Shown: positions 1-4,929, numbered from the stretch's first letter. The stretch is DNA of 5,534 nucleotides from an uncultured Oscillospiraceae bacterium (GCA_934593275.1 CAKTQE010000089.1:1-5534); one strand, 5' to 3'. The notes: generated by a model not told the origin, from the sequence alone. Translations and numbers: made by a program.

Positions 1-1043
1 TTGATTGCCTCCACCAGTGTTTCAATATCCAGGTGGGTGTAGACACGTTCGGTGAGCGTCATGGCACCGGAGTGTCCCACAATCTTCTTGATCATGGTTT
101 GGTCTACATGGGCCTCTGTCAGCATGGAGATGCAGGTATGCCGGGTACAGTGCGGCGTCTGGTCATATCCAAGCTGCTCCATCAGGGGCGTGAAGTAACT
201 GTCGTAGTAGTTCCTGTAATCAAAGTGCTTTTGATCCGGCGTGTGGAGCAGGTATTCACACTGAGAACCTTCGTACCACGCTTTGTAGAATGGCAGCACC
301 TTGTCGGCAATAGGAACTTTCCGCAGGCCATTTTCGGTTTTGCTGGCAATCACATCAAAGTATTGTTCTTCCAGATGTACGTTTTCCTTCTTCAAGTCGA
401 GGAACTCCGAGATGAGGCAACCGTTGTAGATCAGCATCAGCACGATCTGATAGTACGGGTCCTCTGTAAGCTCCCACAGGCGGGCAATCTGCTCCTTTGT
501 GAATTTGTTCCGGTCACGCTTGTTGGGGTTCTTATCCTTGTACCGGCTCAAATCTACAAACTCGGAGTAATCCTTGTTGCAGATGTCGTTTTTCATGGCG
601 TAGGCGTACAGTTGGTTGAACAGCCCCTTGAGTTTTTTCAGGGTGGGGTAATTCTTCCCGCAGGTGTCCACCACAAATTGGAGGTCCATCAGCCGAATAT
701 CCCGAAACACCTTGTTGTAAAGTGTTCCGCACACCCGATAGGACGCCTCATAGCCTTTTACATTTGACTTGGAGATGGTGGGAAACTTCTCCTTTGACCA
801 GCGTTCATAGACCTCCTGGAAGGTGGCTTTGGATGCCTTGATGTCAAAGGGGTTGTTGTTATACTCTGCCAACATTTGCAGCCCCTCTGCTCTGGTTGCT
901 GCATAGCCGATGGTGATTTGTTCTTGAACGGACTTGCCTGTTTCTGGGTTAACATGCCACCCTACGGTTTTACTCACTGCATAGGGTCTTCTTCGCTTTC
1001 CGGACATTTTCTTTACGCTTCCATATCCGTTGGGTAATCTCAA
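1..1043 (-). CDS. tyrosine recombinase/integrase, 3' end cut by the window edge, catalytic Arg I replaced by Leu
   Basis: This would be the site-specific recombinase that integrates and excises the element. The frame is open for 347 codons and leaves the window about 12 codons after the catalytic tyrosine, so little is missing. The N-terminus (LPNGYGSV, then SGKRRRPYAV) matches the arm-type DNA-binding region common in Clostridia integrases. The core-binding region is about residues 60-170 and the catalytic domain follows. Catalytic residues seen are Lys235 (SKTENG), His298 and Arg301 (HCTRH), His324 (VGHSG) and Tyr335 (VYTHL). The first Arg, expected in the box read here as NGCLISEFL, is Leu210 (codon CTC), so activity is doubtful. 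I chose the TTG start at 1041-1043 because it includes the conserved LPNGYGSV and lies 11 bases from GGAAG; the ATG at 1005-1007 would cut that off. It follows the XRE gene by 68 bases and is probably co-transcribed. Confidence 0.93.
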   Translation of the reverse strand, partial: MRLPNGYGSVKKMSGKRRRPYAVSKTVGWHVNPETGKSVQEQITIGYAATRAEGLQMLAEYNNNPFDIKASKATFQEVYERWSKEKFPTISKSNVKGYEASYRVCGTLYNKVFRDIRLMDLQFVVDTCGKNYPTLKKLKGLFNQLYAYAMKNDICNKDYSEFVDLSRYKDKNPNKRDRNKFTKEQIARLWELTEDPYYQIVLMLIYNGCLISEFLDLKKENVHLEEQYFDVIASKTENGLRKVPIADKVLPFYKAWYEGSQCEYLLHTPDQKHFDYRNYYDSYFTPLMEQLGYDQTPHCTRHTCISMLTEAHVDQTMIKKIVGHSGAMTLTERVYTHLDIETLVEAI

Positions 1044-1053
1044 AAAATCTCAA

Positions 1054-1064
1054 ACTTCCTTTCT
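1054..1064 (-). promoter_or_regulatory. ribosome binding site supporting a TTG start of the integrase
   Basis: On the minus strand the sequence reads GAGAAAGGAAG. GGAAG ends 11 bases before the in-frame TTG at 1041-1043, while the alternative ATG at 1005-1007 is preceded only by a weak GGAAG 10 bases away. In frame upstream of the TTG a TGA stop is reached at 1050-1052, so TTG is the most upstream practical start. Together with the conserved N-terminal residues it encodes, this decides the start. Confidence 0.6.
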
Positions 1065-1074
1065 CCCAGCGTTT

Positions 1075-1089
1075 TCAAATTAAATTTGA
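1075..1089. repeat. 15-bp perfect inverted repeat between regulator and integrase genes
   Basis: TCAAATT, one central A, then AATTTGA form a perfect 7-bp dyad 31 bases upstream of the integrase start. It differs from the AATACGAA operators in the divergent region. It might be an operator or protein binding site controlling the integrase, or a chance AT-rich palindrome. A second weak hairpin (GGGTAT, loop GTA, ACACCC, 1093-1107, one wobble pair) lies just past the stop codon of the regulator; it lacks a proper T-tail, so I do not call it a terminator. Confidence 0.4.
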
Positions 1090-1111
1090 CAGGGGTATGT
1101 AACACCCACCG

Positions 1112-1738
1112 TTATTTCTGGTCGCCGTTTTCTTCGGCGGCCTTTTTCATTTTCTCCAGCATCTGCTGATCCAGTTCGTTGCGCCGCTGAATGCGCTCCA
1201 AATCGGAGAGAGCTTCCACTTCCTTGTCCTGCAACTTGGCACCTGCGTAGTAAGCCAGTTCTTTTTCAATCCAGCGGTCAAAGGATTCTTGATCGGTCCA
1301 ATAGGTTTCCAGCTTTTCACGCTCGTCCCGGAACTCTTCCAAAATCAGGCATAGGGAATCATTCATTTCTGCGGAGTGGTCATTTCCCTTGAATTTCAGG
1401 GAGCAGGACCATTCTTCGCTGTGGGGCGGGCGCTGGACATCGATTTCGAACCGGATACCGGCCTTCTTGTTTAATTGGTAAAGAACCGCAATTACATCAG
1501 ACAGGCTGTCCAGCTGGATTTCAGGTTTCTGGTAGCCAATCAGGTCTGCCGGAGATATGTTTAAGATTTTGGCGATGGCATTGATCATCGCTATGGATGG
1601 CTCAATTTCACCGCTTTCGTATTTTTGAACTGTGCGCATCGTCTTGTCCAGACGCTGTGCCAGCTCCGTTTGGCTCAAGTGAGCGGCCTTGCGGGCTGCC
1701 TTGATTCTCTCGCCAATTTCAGCCGGGTTGCTGTGCAT
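1112..1738 (-). CDS. XRE-family helix-turn-helix transcriptional regulator
   Basis: A 208-aa DNA-binding protein that probably represses the element's rightward operon and its own promoter. Residues 7-66 form a Cro/C1-type helix-turn-helix: IGERIKAARKAAHLSQTELA gives the first helices, DKTMRTVQKYESG holds the recognition helix, and ISPADLIG closes the domain. The remaining 140 residues are an unassigned domain ending in a charged helical segment (about 171-208). There is no LexA/S24-type peptidase, so self-cleavage is not the release mechanism. The start at ATG 1736-1738 is chosen because AGGTG lies 7 bases upstream; ATG (1742-1744) and GTG (1745-1747) are in frame but overlap that site. It is transcribed divergently from the rest of the element and precedes the integrase by 68 bases. 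Role as repressor is inferred from family and position. Confidence 0.92.
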   Translation of the reverse strand: MHSNPAEIGERIKAARKAAHLSQTELAQRLDKTMRTVQKYESGEIEPSIAMINAIAKILNISPADLIGYQKPEIQLDSLSDVIAVLYQLNKKAGIRFEIDVQRPPHSEEWSCSLKFKGNDHSAEMNDSLCLILEEFRDEREKLETYWTDQESFDRWIEKELAYYAGAKLQDKEVEALSDLERIQRRNELDQQMLEKMKKAAEENGDQK

Positions 1739-1756
1739 TGTCATCACCTCGTTTGT

Positions 1757-1785
1757 ATTGTAACACGAAGCCGTGCGAATTACAA
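1757..1785 (-). promoter_or_regulatory. predicted sigma-70-type promoter for the XRE regulator
   Basis: On the minus strand TTGTAA (1780-1785) and TACAAT (1757-1762) are separated by exactly 17 bases, and TACAAT lies only a few bases upstream of the ribosome binding site, giving a very short leader. Each hexamer departs from consensus at one or two positions. The two hexamers also form the ends of an inverted repeat (TTGTAA at 1758-1763, TTACAA at 1780-1785). Confidence 0.65.
1764..1779. promoter_or_regulatory. two degenerate operator half-sites inside the regulator's promoter spacer
   Basis: CACGAA (1764-1769) and TGCGAA (1774-1779) resemble the TACGAA core of the two full operators to the right. 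They are direct copies exactly 10 bp apart, one helical turn, and lie between the -35 and -10 of the leftward promoter. They could mediate autoregulation of the XRE gene. This is inference from similarity alone. Confidence 0.35.
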
Positions 1786-1791
1786 GGTCGT

Positions 1792-1814
1792 AATACGAAT
1801 AACTTTTTCGTATT
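1792..1814. promoter_or_regulatory. operator 1: perfect inverted repeat upstream of the rightward -35 box
   Basis: AATACGAA (1792-1799), a 7-bp spacer, and TTCGTATT (1807-1814) form a perfect 8-bp dyad. It ends 5 bp before the -35 hexamer of the rightward promoter. The identical left arm and the same spacer length recur in a second copy at 1852-1874, which argues for a specific regulator site; the adjacent XRE protein is the obvious candidate. Confidence 0.75.
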
Positions 1815-1819
1815 TAGTG

Positions 1820-1848
1820 TTGACAAGCGGTCTTGGATGGCTTATAAT
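1820..1848 (+). promoter_or_regulatory. perfect-consensus promoter for the rightward operon
   Basis: TTGACA (1820-1825), a 17-bp spacer and TATAAT (1843-1848) match the sigma-70/SigA consensus at all twelve positions with optimal spacing. Transcription should start near 1855, inside operator 2, so a bound repressor would block it directly. A promoter this strong needs tight control, which fits the two flanking operators. Confidence 0.9.
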
Positions 1849-1851
1849 CAA

Positions 1852-1874
1852 AATACGAACTAATAATTCGCATA
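1852..1874. promoter_or_regulatory. operator 2: inverted repeat over the predicted transcription start
   Basis: AATACGAA (1852-1859), a 7-bp spacer and TTCGCATA (1867-1874) copy the architecture of operator 1 with two mismatches in the right arm. It begins 4 bp after the -10 hexamer, so it covers the predicted start site. The imperfect arm suggests weaker binding than operator 1. Confidence 0.7.
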
Positions 1875-1897
1875 TTAGCAATAAGGAGGTCATTCAC

Positions 1898-2131
1898 ATG
1901 GAGAAGAAAGTTTATGTCGAACTGCCGCCCTTCACTGGACGCAATGTCCCCATCACCGAGATTGCAGTCGCCATGCACAAGGATGCCCAGTATGTGCGCA
2001 TTGGTTTGCAGCAGGGAATCCTGAAATTCGGCTATGCGATCAAGCTGGAAAACTCTAACGAGTACAACTACTACTGCCCCGACAGAAAGGTGTGGGAGGA
2101 AATTGGATACTTCCAACCGGAAATCGCATAA
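1898..2131 (+). CDS. small putative DNA-binding protein (excisionase- or Cro-like position), 77 aa
   Basis: First gene of the rightward operon. ATG at 1898 is preceded by AAGGAGG (1883-1889) with 8 bases of spacing. The protein begins MEKKVYVELPPFTGRNVPIT. The segment VPITEIAVAMHKDAQYVRIG (about 17-36) looks like a short helix-turn-helix in which a second helix follows a KDAQYV turn, and GILKFGYAIKLENSNEYNYY (40-59) followed by PDRKVWEEIG resembles the beta hairpin (wing) and last helix of a small winged-helix protein. I recognise the type as a recurrent small protein of Clostridia integrative elements but know no experimentally proven function. Size and position directly downstream of the regulated promoter fit an excisionase/recombination directionality factor or a Cro-like switch partner. 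There is no signal peptide or membrane segment. Confidence 0.85.
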   Translation: MEKKVYVELPPFTGRNVPITEIAVAMHKDAQYVRIGLQQGILKFGYAIKLENSNEYNYYCPDRKVWEEIGYFQPEIA

Positions 2132-2166
2132 AAAAAGAGCCCTCATCCTGGCAGATGAGAACTCTT
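2129..2166 (-). terminator. hairpin with T-tail on the minus strand, after the 77-aa gene
   Basis: AAGAG (2135-2139) and CTCATC (2142-2147) pair with GATGAG (2154-2159) and CTCTT (2162-2166), with a CC/AA internal loop and a CTGGCA apical loop. The A-tract is on the left (2129-2136), so an intrinsic terminator with a run of seven T is formed only for leftward transcripts; rightward RNA has just UCUUGACG after the stem. It could block antisense transcription heading into the control region and act weakly in the rightward direction. Confidence 0.55.
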
Positions 2167-2180
2167 GACGGACAGTACAA

Positions 2181-2236
2181 ACGGCAGCTGCCGTGTGACT
2201 ATCACTCAGCAAGGATATTATAACACGACAGCTGCC
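2181..2236 (+). promoter_or_regulatory. two competing stem-loops in the leader of the replication gene
   Basis: ACGGCAGCTGCCGT (2181-2194) is a perfect 14-bp palindrome. Its left part, GGCAGCTG (2183-2190), is also complementary to CAGCTGCC (2229-2236), and CGTGT (2192-2196) to ACACG (2223-2227), giving a 13-bp stem with one C/A mismatch and a 26-nt loop. Both folds use 2183-2194, so only one can form at a time. The gap from 2132 to 2268 contains this, the hairpin before it and the AAGGAGG site at 2254-2260. An attenuation or translation-control role is inference. Confidence 0.45.
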
Positions 2237-2268
2237 AAATTCAACAATTATTTAAGGAGGAATAGAAT

Positions 2269-4578
2269 TTGACAGCTTTACCAGACAGCATCATACAAAA
2301 TGGTCTGTTCTGCTGCTGGAAGTATGAGGAACGGAATGAGAGGAAAACGAAGGTGCCATACCAGCCGCAAACCGGTCTGGGAGCGAAAAGCAACGATCCT
2401 TCCAGCTTCGTACCTTATAAAACAGCAGTACAGGCCAGCGGATATGATGGCATTGGAATTGGAATTTTCAACGGCATCTGTGCGATTGACCTGGACAACT
2501 GCGTTTCGGACAGCGGCTATTACACCCAGACCGCCGCAGAAATTGTGGCCTTAATGCACAGCTATACCGAGTACAGCCCCAGCGGAAACGGTATTCACAT
2601 TCTCTTTTCGGCAAAAGGGTTTCAGTATGATACCAAACGATTTTATATTATGAACCACCAGGCTGGAATTGAGGTGTACGTGGTGGGAGCAACCAACAAA
2701 TATGTCACCGTGACCGGAAACCGTTGTGAGGATTATGAGTATGGTGACCGGACTCAGGAGCTGCAAGTGTTATTGGACAAGTTCATGCGCAGGCCGGAGG
2801 TAGGTGCAGAAAATGCAATAAATGCAAAAAACTCTGATTTAAGCATGGAGCAGCTTCTGCAACTGGCAAAAAGCAGTAAGAATGGGGCAGCATTCACAGC
2901 CCTTTGGAATGGTTCATTGGAGGGATATTTGTCCCCATCAGAGGCAGATCTGGCGTTGTGCAGTCATCTCGCCTTTTGGACAGGACGGGATGCTGCCAAG
3001 ATGGACACTATGTTCCGGCAGTCGGGATTGATGCGGGATAAATGGGACCGGCAGCAATCCGGCACAACGTATGGTGCAATCACCATTCAGAAAGCAATCG
3101 AGCATTGCCGGGAGATTTACACTCCAAAAGCGGAGTCGTCACCGGTTTTTCAACCTATTGTTCCGCTGACTCCACAGTGGAGTGACCTGCCTGCATTTCC
3201 GGTAGATGCTCTCCCGGATGTGGTTCGGAATTATGTGAGTGCGGTAGCTGAACACAGTCAGACTGCCCCGGACATGGCAGCGGTGATCAGCCTGGGTGTG
3301 CTGGCTATCTGCTTACAGGGAAAATACAAGATAGAGGGAACGCCGGGATACTGTGAGCCTTTGAGCTTGTACACAGTGGTGATCGCCGCACCGGGGGAGC
3401 GAAAGTCCAGCGTCATGCGGGATATGACCACATTCCTCTATGAGTATGAGCAGGAATATAACAAGGCGCACAGCATGGAAATACGGGAAAACCATTTGCA
3501 GCGGGAATCTATGGAGCGCCAGATCTCCGGTCTGCAAAAGAAGCTGGAGCGCAAGGAAAGCCGGGAAATGGAGTTGGAGCTGCGGCAACTTCAGGAGCAG
3601 CTGGAAGAAATTCCAGAACTAAAGCCGGTTCGCTTTTTTGCGGACGATTGTTCCAGTGAAGCTCTGACCAGCTTGATGGCGGCCAACAACGGAGTATTCT
3701 CCGTGATTTCCACCGAGGGCGGTATCTTTGACATCATGGCCGGACGGTATTCCAACAAATCCAACATTGATGTCTGGCTGAAAGGTCATTGTGGAGATGC
3801 CATTTATGTGGATCGAATGACCCGTGAAGCAGAGTGCATCATGCACCCGGCACTGTCGGCTATCCTCTCTATTCAGCCCAGTGTGCTGGATGAAATCATG
3901 TCCAATACCACCATGACCGGACGGGGCTTAATTGCCCGCTTCCTGTATGCGTCTCCACCATCCAGAATTGGCAGCCGGGTCTTTCGTACCCAGCCGATTC
4001 CGCCCGAAATAACCGCCGTTTATCGCAGCTTGATTTTTCGCCTGATGGCTCTGCCGATTGCTGGAAATGCCCAGACGGTACACCTTTCCGAAAAAGCCTT
4101 TGATCTGATGGCCGATTACTTTCAGGAACATGAGAAGTTTCTGGTTGGCGAGGGACAGGCAATTTCCGATTGGGCAAGCAAATATATCGGTGCCGTGCTC
4201 CGGATTGCGGGATTGTTGCACTGTGCTGATATGGAAGATGACAAAACAGAAGTGGCAGCTTCTACGATGAGCAGGGCGATTCAGATCGGAAAATATTTTC
4301 TGGCTCATTCCACCTACGCCTATTCCATGATGGGCACTGACTTAACCATCCAGAAAGCCAAATTTGTCTTGGCAAAGCTGAAAAAGAAGAACGTATCGGT
4401 GATCAAGCGTTCTGAGCTTTTTCAGATGTGTCGAGGAAAGTTCTTCAAGAAAACGGAGGAGATTTTTCCGACACTGGAACTGTTGGAGGGACATGGATAC
4501 ATCCGGTTGGAAGAACCGGAACGCCAGTCGGTGGGCAGACCAGCCGATGTGAAAATCATTGTGAACCCCGCCGCATGA
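2269..4578 (+). CDS. PrimPol-DUF3987 replication protein (primase-polymerase fused to a P-loop ATPase/helicase-like domain)
   Basis: A 769-aa protein probably responsible for copying the excised element. The N-terminal third is an archaeo-eukaryotic primase/polymerase (PrimPol) fold: motif I Asp74/Asp76 (AIDLDNC), motif II His110 (SPSGNGIHILF), a third acidic Glu135 (GIEVYVVG), and YVTVTG at 145-150. Residues about 210-285 (ADLALCSHLAFWTGRDAAKM onward) resemble the helix-bundle domain of NrS-1-type primase-polymerases. From about 300 a DUF3987 domain follows, with a deviant Walker A, APGERKS (374-380), and a likely acidic motif ISTEGG (480-485). Residues 403-450 are a charged coiled coil inserted between these motifs. 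The last 75 residues look like a winged helix (KRSELFQMCRGKF). TTG start at 2269 follows AAGGAGG with 8 bases of spacing. It probably belongs to the rightward operon. DNA synthesis activity is inferred from motifs. Confidence 0.9.
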   Translation: MTALPDSIIQNGLFCCWKYEERNERKTKVPYQPQTGLGAKSNDPSSFVPYKTAVQASGYDGIGIGIFNGICAIDLDNCVSDSGYYTQTAAEIVALMHSYTEYSPSGNGIHILFSAKGFQYDTKRFYIMNHQAGIEVYVVGATNKYVTVTGNRCEDYEYGDRTQELQVLLDKFMRRPEVGAENAINAKNSDLSMEQLLQLAKSSKNGAAFTALWNGSLEGYLSPSEADLALCSHLAFWTGRDAAKMDTMFRQSGLMRDKWDRQQSGTTYGAITIQKAIEHCREIYTPKAESSPVFQPIVPLTPQWSDLPAFPVDALPDVVRNYVSAVAEHSQTAPDMAAVISLGVLAICLQGKYKIEGTPGYCEPLSLYTVVIAAPGERKSSVMRDMTTFLYEYEQEYNKAHSMEIRENHLQRESMERQISGLQKKLERKESREMELELRQLQEQLEEIPELKPVRFFADDCSSEALTSLMAANNGVFSVISTEGGIFDIMAGRYSNKSNIDVWLKGHCGDAIYVDRMTREAECIMHPALSAILSIQPSVLDEIMSNTTMTGRGLIARFLYASPPSRIGSRVFRTQPIPPEITAVYRSLIFRLMALPIAGNAQTVHLSEKAFDLMADYFQEHEKFLVGEGQAISDWASKYIGAVLRIAGLLHCADMEDDKTEVAASTMSRAIQIGKYFLAHSTYAYSMMGTDLTIQKAKFVLAKLKKKNVSVIKRSELFQMCRGKFFKKTEEIFPTLELLEGHGYIRLEEPERQSVGRPADVKIIVNPAA

Positions 4579-4591
4579 AGCCGCAATTATC

Positions 4592-4623
4592 TGCATTTAT
4601 TGCATTTCCTGCACAGAGTTGCA
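4592..4623 (+). repeat. four TGCA direct repeats at 9-10 bp spacing just after the replication gene
   Basis: TGCA occurs at 4592, 4601, 4610 and 4620; the first two copies extend to TGCATTT. Regular helical-turn spacing just 13 bp past the stop codon of a replication protein is reminiscent of iterons at a replication origin. The last copy lies in the loop of a small hairpin (CAGAG 4614-4618, CTCTG 4624-4628). The motif is short, so chance is possible. Confidence 0.35.
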
Positions 4624-4653
4624 CTCTGGTATCGCACCACCGTCCCCATCGAA

Positions 4654-4667
4654 AAATCCGCAGATTT
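4654..4667 (+). repeat. small hairpin with CGCA loop (copy 1 of the CCGCAG set)
   Basis: AAATC, loop CGCA, GATTT. The stem is weak (5 bp, AT-rich), but the loop and closing pair match those of hairpins at 4791-4806 and 4895-4908. Confidence 0.4.
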
Positions 4668-4679
4668 GGAGATGGATGA

Positions 4680-4708
4680 TTCGGGAGAATCCGGTGGATT
4701 TTCCCGAA
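4680..4708. repeat. strong 13-bp hairpin with 3-nt loop in the non-coding block
   Basis: TTCGGGAGAATCC (4680-4692) pairs with GGATTTTCCCGAA (4696-4708) across loop GGT; 12 pairs are Watson-Crick and one is G-T. No T-run follows on either strand, so it is not a normal intrinsic terminator. It may be a protein-bound or single-strand origin structure for the replication or transfer region, or an inefficient terminator after the replication gene. Confidence 0.6.
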
Positions 4709-4753
4709 CCGTGGGCGGCAGGATTGCTTACAAGAGCAAGGATGCCGACCACA

Positions 4754-4789
4754 CCTGACTTGCTGTGTGGATAGCACACACAAGCCAGG
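4754..4789. repeat. long imperfect inverted repeat upstream of the oriT candidate
   Basis: CCTG (4754-4757), CTTG (4759-4762) and TGTGTG (4764-4769) pair with CACACA (4775-4780), CAAG (4781-4784) and CAGG (4786-4789): 14 base pairs, one A/C mismatch, one bulged C at 4763 and loop GATAG. It abuts the next hairpin (4791-4806). Accessory relaxase-binding or replication structure is plausible; no function is shown. Confidence 0.5.
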
Positions 4790-4790
4790 G

Positions 4791-4806
4791 GGCTCCCGCA
4801 GGAGCC
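4791..4806. repeat. hairpin with CGCA loop (copy 2 of the CCGCAG set)
   Basis: GGCTCC, loop CGCA, GGAGCC: a perfect GC-rich 6-bp stem. Runs of G just before it (4788-4792) and C after it (4811-4815) offer an alternative outer pairing. No T-tail follows on either strand, so it is not a standard terminator. Confidence 0.55.
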
Positions 4807-4828
4807 GCATCCCCCTCGGAGAGCCCAC

Positions 4829-4889
4829 GATACTTTGCAGCCGCAGGATGAAAGTATCATAGTGGGTTATTACACTTCCGCAGGAAGTG
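4829..4889 (+). other. candidate MobV-type origin of transfer (oriT) with predicted nick at 4866/4867
   Basis: GATACTTT (4829-4836) and AAAGTATC (4851-4858) form a perfect 8-bp inverted repeat, directly followed by TAGTGGGTTA (4860-4869). The experimentally known MobV site of plasmid pMV158 has an inverted repeat ending in AAAGT followed by TAGTGTG/TTA, where the slash is the nick; here only one of ten bases differs. A second inverted repeat, CACTTCC (4873-4879) and GGAAGTG (4883-4889), lies 3' of the predicted nick. The site sits 40 bp before the relaxase start codon, the usual place. The nick position is inferred by analogy. Confidence 0.7.
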
Positions 4890-4894
4890 CGCCC

Positions 4895-4908
4895 CGGCCC
4901 GCAGGCCG
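4895..4908. repeat. hairpin with CGCA loop in the relaxase leader (last copy of the CCGCAG set)
   Basis: CGGCC, loop CGCA, GGCCG, ending 10 bases before the AAAGGAG ribosome binding site of the relaxase gene. Its closeness to that site means it could affect translation of the relaxase when bound or bypassed. Confidence 0.45.
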
Positions 4909-4929
4909 TACAAACGTGAAAGGAGCTCT

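Noticed and set aside
33..767. Long open frame on the plus strand
   Set aside because: It is antisense to the integrase, which has catalytic motifs throughout; the translated product shows no recognisable domain.
1086..1091. TTGACA as a -35 box on the plus strand
   Set aside because: No acceptable -10 hexamer at 16-18 bp; it points antisense into the end of the XRE gene.
1625..2131. 168-codon plus-strand frame ending with the 77-aa gene
   Set aside because: The upstream part is antisense to the XRE gene and crosses the promoter; the AAGGAGG at 1883-1889 fixes the start at 1898.
1814..2212. Minus-strand open frame of 132 codons
   Set aside because: It lies across the consensus promoter, operator 2 and the 77-aa gene with its strong ribosome binding site; it is a shadow.
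2269..2274. TTGACA as a -35 box at the start of the replication gene
   Set aside because: No -10 follows at proper distance; it is the TTG start codon and second codon after a perfect ribosome binding site.
4597..4860. Minus-strand open frame of 87 codons (and a second one at 4556-4828) in the non-coding block
   Set aside because: Both overlap the hairpin array and the oriT candidate, have Cys/Gly-rich low-information products and lack a convincing ribosome binding site.
4831..4860. Promoter for the relaxase within the oriT stem (TACTTT and TATCAT)
   Set aside because: The -35 is far from consensus and the spacer is 18 bp; a promoter here is plausible by analogy with pMV158 but the sequence does not support a call.
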